Source: Clostridia bacterium (lineage in GTDB: Bacteria; Bacillota; Clostridia; Oscillospirales; Butyricicoccaceae). Taken from it: DNA of 8,183 bases. The translations under genes and the position numbers were made by a program. The stretch's first letter is position 1, and each line of letters opens with the position of its first letter. The notes beneath the pieces are model-generated. The model did not search any database. It was not told the origin of the DNA and was given only the letters and a program-made list of their open reading frames with translations. Positions 1 through 5,340 of this stretch are shown piece by piece. Where the stretch lies: contig JAFYOK010000317.1 in assembly GCA_017560175.1 (NCBI GenBank), forward strand, positions 1 to 8,183. Direction: 5' to 3'.

Positions 1-34
1 GACGCCGCATGGTTTTGCCCATGCGGCGTCTTTT
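1..34 (+). terminator. Intrinsic terminator of an upstream gene
   Basis: A perfect 12-bp inverted repeat (1-12, GACGCCGCATGG, with 19-30) encloses the 6-nt loop TTTTGC and is followed directly by TTTT at 31-34. GC-rich stem plus T run is the intrinsic terminator form. It probably ends transcription of a gene left of the window, so uvrC should need its own promoter or read-through. The left arm begins at base 1, so the stem may extend further upstream. Confidence 0.85.
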
Positions 35-50
35 CGGTTCGCATACAGGT

Positions 51-190
51 AAGGCTTCCCCCACGGGGAAGCTGTCACCGAAGGTGACTGATGAGGGCGG
101 CCGTTCAGGCCGTATTTGGTTTGCAGCCAAAGGTAAGCAGTCCCTCTTCCGTCGCTCTGACGTGCGCCACCTGCCCCCAGGGGAAGGCTT
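51..190. repeat. Palindromic GC-rich intergenic repeat (MITE-like)
   Basis: The ends are inverted: AAGGCTTCCCC at 51-61 matches the reverse complement of 180-190 with one mismatch. Inside the left half are hairpins GCTTCCCC/GGGGAAGC (54-61 with 65-72), GTCACC/GGTGAC (74-79 with 83-88) and CGGCC/GGCCG (98-102 with 108-112). TTTGG/CCAAA (115-119 with 127-131) lies in the middle. The right half (about 141-190), read on the - strand, has the same plan: CCTTCCCC, a GGGG-rich turn, a second small stem, then GACGGAAGAGGG, which parallels GACTGATGAGGG at 86-97. The element therefore looks like two diverged inverted copies of one unit of about 48 nt. From memory, similar repeats are frequent between genes in gut Oscillospiraceae. 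It encodes no protein. Its exact edges and copy number cannot be determined from one copy. Confidence 0.65.
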
Positions 191-207
191 GAGAAATGTA
201 CCTGCGG

Positions 208-249
208 CCCCTACATGGTGCCGATTTTATGTCATGCAAATTGTAGGGG
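208..249. repeat. 8-bp inverted repeat in the uvrC leader
   Basis: CCCCTACA (208-215) is the exact reverse complement of TGTAGGGG (242-249), with 26 nt between. The spacing permits a long-loop hairpin. It may be part of a second small intergenic repeat, since TGTAGGGG followed by a GC-rich hairpin is a pattern I have seen between clostridial genes. A role in uvrC control is unproven. Confidence 0.45.
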
Positions 250-266
250 AGGGGTTTGCCTCTCCC
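247..266 (+). promoter_or_regulatory. Hairpin just upstream of the uvrC ribosome site
   Basis: GGGAGGGG (247-254) pairs with CCTCTCCC (259-266) around loop TTTG, eight pairs with one G-U. It ends 8 nt before the Shine-Dalgarno sequence at 274-281. The right arm also contains CTCCC (262-266), which could instead pair with GGGAG of the SD (276-280). Two exclusive folds, one hiding the SD, are therefore possible. There is no T run, so this is not a terminator. Regulation is inference. Confidence 0.4.
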
Positions 267-273
267 GTGATAA

Positions 274-281
274 GAGGGAGG
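274..281 (+). promoter_or_regulatory. uvrC ribosome binding site fixing a TTG start
   Basis: GAGGGAGG lies 10 nt before the TTG at 292. No in-frame ATG exists upstream, and the first internal Met (residue 22) lies inside the GIY-YIG fold. The SD position therefore supports TTG as the true start. Confidence 0.8.
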
Positions 282-291
282 CGAATACCGT

Positions 292-2106
292 TTGACATTT
301 GAAGAACTCAAGCAGAAGGCCAATGACCTGCCCAAGGCACCGGGCGTCTATCTGATGAAGGACAGCGCCGGCGAGATCATCTATGTCGGCAAGGCCAAAT
401 CCCTCAAGAATCGTGTCAGCCAGTATTTTGCCAACCTGGCCTCCCATACCGCAAAGACAAGGCAGATGGTTTCCAAGATCGATCGGTTCGAGACCATCTT
501 TGCAGGTTCGGAGTTTGAAGCCCTGCTTTTGGAAAATACGCTGATCAAAAAGCATAAGCCCAAATATAACATCCTGCTGAAGGATGACAAAGGTTATCCC
601 TTTGTGGCCATCGGCAAGGGGGACTATCCCAAGTTTACCATCGAAGCTACCGTTAAGGATCGCGAACTGGAATATTACGGCCCTTACGGCGCCCGCGGCG
701 CTGCCCATGCAGCCATCGAAATGCTGCAGCAGACCTTCCTGCTGCCCACCTGCAGCCGCGTTTTTCCCAGAGATATCGGCAAAGAGCGTCCCTGTCTGCG
801 CTATCAGATGAAGAAATGCTGCGGTGTCTGCACCGGCAGGGTCTCGCCGGAGGAATACAAAGTCCTCATCGACCAGTGCCGTGCCCTGCTCAAGGGTGGC
901 GGACAGGATCTGGAAAAGCAGCTGACCGCCGATATGGAGCGGTATGCAGAAGAACTGGAGTTTGAAAAGGCAGCTGCCTGCCGCGACCGCATCCGCAATC
1001 TGCAGAAGATGGGTCTGCGCCATACCGTCACCGGCGGACGTTTGTCTGACCGCGATGCGCTGGCCTTTGTCACCCTCGGTTCGCGTTCCTGCATCGCCCT
1101 GCTTTCTTTTGTACAGGGCAATCTCATCGATAAGAAGATCACCTTTTTTGACGGCCTGGAAGAAAACGATATGCCCGATGCCGTCGAAAGTTATATCAAA
1201 CAATATTACGCCATCTTCCGCAGCGCACCCAAGGAGATCCTGCTGGCGGCATCGCTGGAGGATGTCTCTTCGCTGGAAGAATATCTCAGCGGCCTGCGTG
1301 GCAGCAAGGTGACCATCTCCTGTCCTCAGAGGGGAGAGCGCCTGCGTCAGGTTAAATTGGCCGAAAGCAACGGACGGCTGGAGCTGGAGACTCTGGAGCA
1401 GCGGGAACAGCATTCCCGAAAGCTGCTGGAGCAGCTGGCCGATATGCTGGCCATGGACGGACAGCCCGAACGTATCGAAGCCTATGATATCTCCAATACG
1501 GCAGGCGACCAGCCGGTCGCTTCCATGACGGTCTTTGTGGATGGACGTCCCTCCAAGAAGGCCTATAAGAAGTTTAAAATCAAATCGGCATTGGGCGGCG
1601 ACGACTACGGTGCCATGGCCGAAGTCATTGGCCGCAGGCTGGATCGTGCGCTGAATGGCGACGAAGGCTTCCTGCCGCTGCCCGACCTGTTCCTCATCGA
1701 TGGCGGCCAGGGTCAGACTCGTATTGCCAGAGAACAGCTGCTGCAGCGCGGCCTGGCCATCCCGGTTTACGGCATGGTCAAGGATGACCATCACCGCACC
1801 CGTGCCCTCATCGACCATGAGGGGCGAGAAATCGGCATCAGTGCCACACCTCCGATCTTTGCCTTCATCGGCCGTATTCAGGAGGAGACCCACCGATTTG
1901 CCATCGAATATCACAGAGAACGACGGGACAAGCAGATGCGCAAGAGCCAGCTGGACGACATTGAAGGTCTGGGCCCTGTGCGCCGCAAAAATCTGCTTGA
2001 CCGATTTGGAACCATAAAGGCCATCAAAGCTGCCGACCTGGAGGACATCGCTGCCGTTGTCCCGCGCAATGTGGCCGAAAATATCAAAAGAAAGCTGGGT
2101 GAGTAA
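292..2106 (+). CDS. uvrC: UvrABC system protein C (excinuclease subunit)
   Basis: UvrC makes the dual incision in nucleotide-excision repair, cutting 3' and then 5' of a lesion marked by UvrA-UvrB. The 604-residue length is normal. The N-terminal GIY-YIG nuclease shows GVY (18-20), YVG (31-33), R41 and the ENTLIKKHKPKYN segment (E81, N93). Next comes a cysteine region with C154, C168, C176 and C180, whose C-x7-C-x3-C end matches the ligands of the reported UvrC 4Fe-4S cluster; C177 is an extra cysteine. The UVR motif that contacts UvrB lies at about 205-238. The RNase H-like 5' nuclease shows YDISN (D399), DDYG (D438), LIDGGQGQ (D470) and THRFAIEYHR (H541 the likely catalytic His). A tandem helix-hairpin-helix covers about 553-600. 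The start is TTG with a good SD. It leads a tight operon, with rsmD 2 nt after its stop. Confidence 0.97.
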   Translation: MTFEELKQKANDLPKAPGVYLMKDSAGEIIYVGKAKSLKNRVSQYFANLASHTAKTRQMVSKIDRFETIFAGSEFEALLLENTLIKKHKPKYNILLKDDKGYPFVAIGKGDYPKFTIEATVKDRELEYYGPYGARGAAHAAIEMLQQTFLLPTCSRVFPRDIGKERPCLRYQMKKCCGVCTGRVSPEEYKVLIDQCRALLKGGGQDLEKQLTADMERYAEELEFEKAAACRDRIRNLQKMGLRHTVTGGRLSDRDALAFVTLGSRSCIALLSFVQGNLIDKKITFFDGLEENDMPDAVESYIKQYYAIFRSAPKEILLAASLEDVSSLEEYLSGLRGSKVTISCPQRGERLRQVKLAESNGRLELETLEQREQHSRKLLEQLADMLAMDGQPERIEAYDISNTAGDQPVASMTVFVDGRPSKKAYKKFKIKSALGGDDYGAMAEVIGRRLDRALNGDEGFLPLPDLFLIDGGQGQTRIAREQLLQRGLAIPVYGMVKDDHHRTRALIDHEGREIGISATPPIFAFIGRIQEETHRFAIEYHRERRDKQMRKSQLDDIEGLGPVRRKNLLDRFGTIKAIKAADLEDIAAVVPRNVAENIKRKLGE

Positions 2107-2108
2107 AG

Positions 2109-2675
2109 ATGCGCATCATCAGCGGCCGCCTGCGCGGCAAAGCGCTGGAAGCGCCCAAGGGCATGACCACACGCCCCACCACCGATAAAGTCAAAGAATC
2201 TATTTTCAATATCATTCAGTTCGACCTGCCCGATGCCCGTGTTCTCGACCTGTTTGCCGGTTCGGGCCAGCTGGGTCTGGAAGCCCTGTCGAGAGGTGCC
2301 CAATCCTGCGTTTTTGTCGAACGCGACCGTGCATCGGCCATGGCTGTCGAAAAGAATATCCGCGCCTGCAATCTGCAGCCGGGAGAGGCCAAGCTCTATA
2401 AGGGCGACGCCATCGGTTTTCTTGCCATGCAAAAGGAACACAGCTACGATATCATCCTGCTCGATCCTCCCTATGGCGGAGAGCTGCTGCGTCGGGCGCT
2501 GGCCGACATTGCACAGTATGACATTCTGGCCGAGGGCGGTATGATCCTCTGCGAAAAGGCCCCCGAGGATGTCATTGAGCCTCTGCCCGAAGGCTACAGC
2601 CTGCTGCGCGAATACAAGTATGGACAGATCATGCTGTGTAAGGTCGCGCGCACAGAAGGGGAGGAGAACGCATGA
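2109..2675 (+). CDS. rsmD: 16S rRNA (guanine(966)-N2)-methyltransferase RsmD
   Basis: RsmD transfers a methyl group from S-adenosylmethionine to N2 of G966 in 16S rRNA, in the cytoplasm on assembling 30S particles. At 188 residues the length fits the family. The RsmD opening MRIISGRLRG and the RPTTDKVKESIFNI segment (22-35) are clear. The SAM-binding loop is DLFAGSGQLGLEALSRGA (47-64), the acidic end of strand 2 is VERD (70-73), and the catalytic motif IV is DPPY (119-122), usual for N-methylation of an exocyclic base amine. The ATG lies 2 nt after the uvrC stop with only a weak SD, so translational coupling to uvrC is likely. Its stop overlaps the coaD start (ATGA at 2672-2675). The rsmD-coaD pair is one of the commonest bacterial gene pairs, which supports both names. 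Confidence 0.96.
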   Translation: MRIISGRLRGKALEAPKGMTTRPTTDKVKESIFNIIQFDLPDARVLDLFAGSGQLGLEALSRGAQSCVFVERDRASAMAVEKNIRACNLQPGEAKLYKGDAIGFLAMQKEHSYDIILLDPPYGGELLRRALADIAQYDILAEGGMILCEKAPEDVIEPLPEGYSLLREYKYGQIMLCKVARTEGEENA

Positions 2676-3151
2676 AGATCGCCGTTGTTCCCGGCAGCTT
2701 CGATCCGCTGACCTGCGGCCATGTCGATCTGGTGCGCCGTGCCGCAAAGATGTTTGATTCGGTCTATGTCGTTGCCATGATCAACGATCAGAAGAGCTAT
2801 ACCTTCACCAATGAGGAGCGACTGGACATCATGCGTCATGATCTGGACGGTATTCCCAATGTTACCGTTGAGTTTTCCGACGGAATGCTGTATGATTATC
2901 TTAGGGAAAAGGGCGCTTGTGCCATTGTCAAGGGTATCCGCAGTCCTGAAGACACCGACTATGAGATCTTTATGGCCAATTTCAACCGTGTGCATTGCCC
3001 GACAGCCGATACCATTCTGCTGCCGCCCCGCCATGGCTTTGAAAAGATCAGCTCCTCTTATGTCAAGGAGAGATGCCGCAAGGGATCCTCACTGGAGGGT
3101 CTGGTCACCAAGCGCACAGCCCAGTTGCTTATGAAAAAAATGGAGGTTTAA
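2672..3151 (+). CDS. coaD: Pantetheine-phosphate adenylyltransferase (PPAT)
   Basis: CoaD joins 4'-phosphopantetheine and ATP to give dephospho-CoA and pyrophosphate, the penultimate step of coenzyme A synthesis. The 159 residues match the family length of about 160. The nucleotidyltransferase opening is AVVPGSFDPLTCGHVDL (4-20), with the T-x-G-H signature at 14-17; most relatives have TNGH, so the Cys at position 15 is a mild variant. Other family blocks are VKGIRSPEDTDYE (86-98), with the substrate-binding Arg at 90, and the ATP-contacting ISSSYVKE (126-133). The start ATG overlaps the rsmD stop, and GGGGAGGAG just before it is a strong SD. It is the third gene of the uvrC unit and is followed after 3 nt by a coiled-coil gene. 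It is an essential housekeeping enzyme in most bacteria. Confidence 0.97.
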   Translation: MKIAVVPGSFDPLTCGHVDLVRRAAKMFDSVYVVAMINDQKSYTFTNEERLDIMRHDLDGIPNVTVEFSDGMLYDYLREKGACAIVKGIRSPEDTDYEIFMANFNRVHCPTADTILLPPRHGFEKISSSYVKERCRKGSSLEGLVTKRTAQLLMKKMEV

Positions 3152-3154
3152 ATA

Positions 3155-3622
3155 ATGGCTGGAAATGTAATTGACGAACTGGTAAATACACTGTATGAAA
3201 CCATTGACGATGCGCCTTCTGTTCCCCTGAGCAGCAAGTGCATCATTGAAAGAGAGAAGGCTCTCGATATTCTGGAAGAGATCCGCGCCAACCTGCCCGG
3301 CGAGCTCAAGATGGCCAGCGAGATCGTAGAAAAGCGCAAGGACTACATCGATGCAGGTCAGCGCGAGTACGATTCCAAGGTCAAGCAGGCCGAGGAAGTT
3401 GCCAAGCAGAAGGTCAACGAGCATGAGCTGGTCATCGAAGCACGCAAGCGCGCTGCCGAGATCATTGCCAATGCCGAGAGCCGTTCCAAGGAGCTGATGC
3501 GTGCCGCCGCTGCCTACTGCGACGATGCCATCAAGCGCACCGAAGTCACCGTTGACCAGACCCTGGATCAGCTCAAGACAACACGCACACAGTTCCTCAA
3601 CGCCATGAAGGAATATAAGTAA
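3155..3622 (+). CDS. Small coiled-coil protein, SepIVA/DivIVA-like
   Basis: A 155-residue charged, Ala/Glu/Lys/Arg-rich protein without signal peptide, membrane segment, Walker motif or recognisable catalytic site. The N-terminal part has VPLSSKCIIER (23-33), an amphipathic DILEEIRANL (38-47) and PGEL (48-51). A long predicted helix or coiled coil follows from about 52 to 118, and the C-terminal block has YCDDAIKRTE (121-130) and a Leu-spaced helix to the end. I recall clostridial relatives next to coaD being annotated loosely as 'ATPase' or ATP-synthase-b-like, probably only because of the coiled coil. The order VP-x4-C, PGEL, coiled coil, then CD-Y/D plus a final helix closely resembles mycobacterial SepIVA, a DivIVA-family septation factor. 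That comparison is from memory. SD GGAGG (3142-3146) lies 8 nt before the ATG, 3 nt after coaD. It is the last gene before the terminator at 3662. A cytoplasmic role in division or envelope growth is inference. Confidence 0.85.
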   Translation: MAGNVIDELVNTLYETIDDAPSVPLSSKCIIEREKALDILEEIRANLPGELKMASEIVEKRKDYIDAGQREYDSKVKQAEEVAKQKVNEHELVIEARKRAAEIIANAESRSKELMRAAAAYCDDAIKRTEVTVDQTLDQLKTTRTQFLNAMKEYK

Positions 3623-3661
3623 TTTCCGATTTTCAAAAGGATATCCACCAAGAGAAAAAAG

Positions 3662-3690
3662 CCGCCCGGAAAGGTTTCCGGGCGGTTTTT
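3662..3690 (+). terminator. Intrinsic terminator of the uvrC-rsmD-coaD unit
   Basis: CCGCCCGGAAA (3662-3672) pairs with TTTCCGGGCGG (3675-3685), a perfect GC-rich stem with a very tight turn, probably an AGGT tetraloop in practice. TTTTT follows at 3686-3690. A run of A bases just before the stem (3655-3660) pairs with the T run, so the structure may also stop transcription on the other strand. It separates the uvrC unit from the mraZ promoter. Confidence 0.93.
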
Positions 3691-3699
3691 ATGCTATCG

Positions 3700-3734
3700 T
3701 TTAAGTCATACATCTACGAACGGATGTTCTTAAA
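3700..3734. other. Imperfect inverted repeat in the mraZ upstream region
   Basis: TTTAAG (3700-3705) is the reverse complement of CTTAAA (3729-3734). Inside it, ACATC (3710-3714) matches GATGT (3723-3727) around an 8-nt loop, with an unequal 4/1-nt internal loop between the two stems. The repeat lies about 65 bp before the -35 element. It could be a protein-binding site or chance in AT-rich DNA. The arms are short, so confidence is low. Confidence 0.25.
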
Positions 3735-3739
3735 TGGAA

Positions 3740-3757
3740 AAAGTGGGTAAATTTACC
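3740..3757. promoter_or_regulatory. AAAGTGGG box overlapping a 12-bp palindrome
   Basis: AAAGTGGG (3740-3747) equals the MraZ box core I recall for Mollicutes (AAAGTGG followed by T or G), and AAATGG lies 9 nt earlier at 3732-3737. It runs into the perfect palindrome GGTAAATTTACC (3746-3757). Both lie about 45-60 bp upstream of the mraZ -35 hexamer, a place where an activator or auxiliary repressor could bind. The role is not demonstrated. Confidence 0.35.
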
Positions 3758-3800
3758 GTAAAAAGGCGCTTTCAGGGGCACAAAACTTCGCTTTCGACTA

Positions 3801-3829
3801 TTGCAAAATTTTTAGCTGAAATATATAAT
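3801..3829 (+). promoter_or_regulatory. Sigma-A type promoter of the mraZ (dcw) operon
   Basis: The -35 is TTGCAA (3801-3806), four of six matches to TTGACA, then an AT-rich 17-bp spacer, then a perfect TATAAT (3824-3829). Transcription should begin near 3836, leaving a leader of about 62 nt before the mraZ ATG. This is the best promoter in the window and lies right after the terminator of the preceding unit, as expected for the start of the dcw cluster. There is no TG extended -10. Confidence 0.8.
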
Positions 3830-3850
3830 GTATCTATATAAAACCATTTT

Positions 3851-3886
3851 GTGGTGAAGTGTGTCATTTCGTGGTTAAACGGTGGA
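3851..3886 (+). promoter_or_regulatory. Probable MraZ operator: GTGG repeats at 10-bp steps
   Basis: GTGGT (3851), GTGTC (3861) and GTGGT (3871) begin exactly 10 bp apart. A fourth GTGGA (3882) is one base further on and merges with the ribosome site. E. coli MraZ binds three TGGGN boxes separated by 5 bp just after its promoter, and Mollicute MraZ binds GTGG-containing boxes of about the same period. Here the array starts about 15 bp after the predicted transcript start. Autorepression of mraZ and the downstream genes is therefore likely. The middle box is degenerate. Confidence 0.65.
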
Positions 3887-3898
3887 GGTGAAGCCCTG

Positions 3899-4312
3899 AT
3901 GCGAGGTGAATATCTGCATTCGGTCGATGCCAAGGGGCGTATGATCTTCCCCGCCAAGCTGCGTGAAGAATTGGGCGAAGGCTTTGTTATTTTCAAGGGG
4001 CTCGACGGCTGCATCTGCGTCTATTCCAAGGAAGACTGGGATGCCTTTGAAAAGAAGATCGCCGGTCTGCCGGTGGCCAAAGCCAGAAAGCTCCAGCGCT
4101 TTTATTCGGCCAATTATCCCTGCGAGCCCGATGGACAGGGCCGCATCCTCATTCCCCAGAGTCTGCGTGATTATGCAGGCATCCAGAAGGACGTCGTGGT
4201 CGCCGGTATCCAGCGCCGCGCCGAAATCTGGGATGTGGAGAGATGGAGAGCCTATAACGAAGAACTGACCAGTGACGAAATTGCAGAACTGATGCAGGAG
4301 GAAGAGATTTAA
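3899..4312 (+). CDS. mraZ: Transcriptional regulator MraZ
   Basis: MraZ is a ring-forming DNA-binding protein that controls its own operon, the division and wall cluster, and in E. coli is countered by RsmH. The product of 137 residues is slightly shorter than the usual 140-150. Two AbrB/SpoVT-like halves are visible: the first opens with MRGEYLHSVDAKGR, whose D-x3-R is D10-R14, and the second carries DGQGR (78-82). These paired D-x3-R motifs define the family. The helix RKLQRFYSANY (63-73) links them. Start choice: GGTGGAGGTG (3881-3890) is a strong SD 10 nt before ATG 3899, and family members begin at this Met. An in-frame GTG at 3851 would add 16 unrelated residues and falls in the putative operator. 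The stop is followed by rsmH after 1 nt. Confidence 0.96.
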   Translation: MRGEYLHSVDAKGRMIFPAKLREELGEGFVIFKGLDGCICVYSKEDWDAFEKKIAGLPVAKARKLQRFYSANYPCEPDGQGRILIPQSLRDYAGIQKDVVVAGIQRRAEIWDVERWRAYNEELTSDEIAELMQEEEI

Positions 4313-4313
4313 T

Positions 4314-5249
4314 ATGGAATTTGCACACGTTTCCGTCCTGCCCGGCGAATGCATGGACGGTCTGAATATCAAGCCCGATGGCATTTATGTCGACGGTACC
4401 ACCGGCGGCGGCGGACATTCGTATCTGATCGCATCGCAGCTTTCCGACAAAGGTCGCCTGATCTGCGTCGACCGCGATGATGATGCGCTGGCTGCTGCAG
4501 GCAAGCGCCTGGCACCTTTGGGCAAGAATATCACCTTTGTAAAAAGTAATTTTAGCAGAATCAAGGACGTTTTGGAAGAGCTGGAGATCGAAAAGATCGA
4601 CGGTATCCTTTTTGACCTGGGCGTTTCCAGCTATCAGCTGGACAATGGTGAACGAGGCTTCTCCTACATGACCGATGCCCCCCTCGATATGCGTATGGAC
4701 CGCCAGCAGGCCATGACTGCCTATGACGTTGTCAATACCTACAGCCGCGATGATCTCAAGCGCATCATCAAGGACTACGGCGAAGAGCGTTATGCCGGTC
4801 CCATTGCCGCAGCCATCTGCCGCCGCAGAGAGGACAAGCCCATCGAGACCACCCTGGAACTGACCGACGTCATCAAGAGCGCCATGCCGGCTGCCGCCAA
4901 GCGCGAGAAGCAGCATCCTGCCAAGCGTACATTCCAGGCCATCCGTATCGAAGTCAACTCTGAGCTGTCTTCGGTCGAACAGGCCATGGTCGATTCCATC
5001 GATTGCCTGGCACCCGAAGGACGCATTGCCGTCATTTCCTTCCACTCGCTGGAAGACCGTCTGGTCAAGCGTGCCTTTGCCAACGCAGCCCAGGGCTGCA
5101 CCTGCCCCAAGAGTTTCCCCGTTTGCATCTGCGGCAACAAGCCCAAGGTCAAGCTGATCTCGAGAGGCGTTATCACGGCCACAGAAGAGGAACTGGAGGC
5201 CAACCCCCGCTCCCGCAGCGCCAAGCTGCGCGTTGCCGAAAAGCTGTAA
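4314..5249 (+). CDS. rsmH: 16S rRNA (cytosine(1402)-N4)-methyltransferase RsmH
   Basis: RsmH (formerly MraW) methylates N4 of C1402 in the 16S rRNA P site using S-adenosylmethionine. The product has 311 residues, the normal length. Family blocks are AHVSVLPGECMDGL (4-17), the SAM-binding DGTTGGGGHS (27-36), CVDRDDDA (51-58), FDLGVSSYQLDNGERGFS (100-117), APLDMRMD (122-129), KRTFQAIRIEVNSEL (204-218) and ISFHSLEDRLVK (241-252). A C-terminal CTCP...VCICG pair of CxC motifs (C262, C264, C271, C273) is common in Gram-positive RsmH and could bind a metal. The SD is AGGAGGA (4296-4302) inside the end of mraZ, with only 1 nt between the genes, so the two are co-translated. Beyond rRNA modification, E. 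coli RsmH opposes MraZ, which fits the conserved mraZ-rsmH pairing. Confidence 0.97.
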   Translation: MEFAHVSVLPGECMDGLNIKPDGIYVDGTTGGGGHSYLIASQLSDKGRLICVDRDDDALAAAGKRLAPLGKNITFVKSNFSRIKDVLEELEIEKIDGILFDLGVSSYQLDNGERGFSYMTDAPLDMRMDRQQAMTAYDVVNTYSRDDLKRIIKDYGEERYAGPIAAAICRRREDKPIETTLELTDVIKSAMPAAAKREKQHPAKRTFQAIRIEVNSELSSVEQAMVDSIDCLAPEGRIAVISFHSLEDRLVKRAFANAAQGCTCPKSFPVCICGNKPKVKLISRGVITATEEELEANPRSRSAKLRVAEKL

Positions 5250-5252
5250 TGC

Positions 5253-5272
5253 TTTTCACAGATTGTGAGAAA
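5253..5272. other. Inverted repeat after rsmH
   Basis: TTTTCACA (5253-5260) and TGTGAGAAA (5264-5272) form TCACA/TGTGA around a 3-nt loop, extended by TTT/AAA past one bulged G. It begins 3 nt after the rsmH stop. No T run follows on the + strand, so it is not a normal terminator. It might be a protein site or an mRNA 3'-end stabiliser, or chance. Confidence 0.3.
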
Positions 5273-5309
5273 AATTAAGAAGAAATCGATTTTTAGTATA
5301 GAGTACCCC

Positions 5310-5327
5310 GGCCTCCGTTCTGAGGCC
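5310..5327 (+). other. Hairpin just before the ftsL ribosome site
   Basis: GGCCTC (5310-5315) pairs with GAGGCC (5322-5327) around a 6-nt loop. The weak ftsL SD (AAAGGTG, 5330-5336) begins 3 nt later. No T run follows, so termination is unlikely; an effect on ribosome access or mRNA stability is possible. The rest of the 91-nt rsmH-ftsL gap is AT-rich, with TAGTAT at 5294-5299 but no matching -35. I therefore assign no promoter here. Confidence 0.4.
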
Positions 5328-5340
5328 TGAAAGGTGTGTG

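Noticed and set aside
189..217. TTGAGA, 17 bp, TACATG as a uvrC promoter
   Set aside because: The -35 is fair, but the -10 matches only three of six bases and the region is structured repeat DNA. It is not strong enough to call.
9..302. 97-codon frame in the non-coding left end
   Set aside because: It begins inside a terminator stem and runs through the palindromic repeat. There is no SD and the composition is unlike a protein.
232..1914. 560-codon open frame on the - strand across uvrC
   Set aside because: It is antisense to a clear full-length UvrC. Its translation has no family motif, and the openness follows from GC-rich codon use of uvrC.
3851..3898. GTG at 3851 as the mraZ start
   Set aside because: It would add 16 residues absent from MraZ proteins, has no SD, and overlaps the GTGG repeat array. 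ATG 3899 has a strong SD.
5338..5340. GTG at 5338 as the ftsL start
   Set aside because: It overlaps the end of the weak SD region and is followed at once by ATG 5341 and ATG 5347, which have better spacing.
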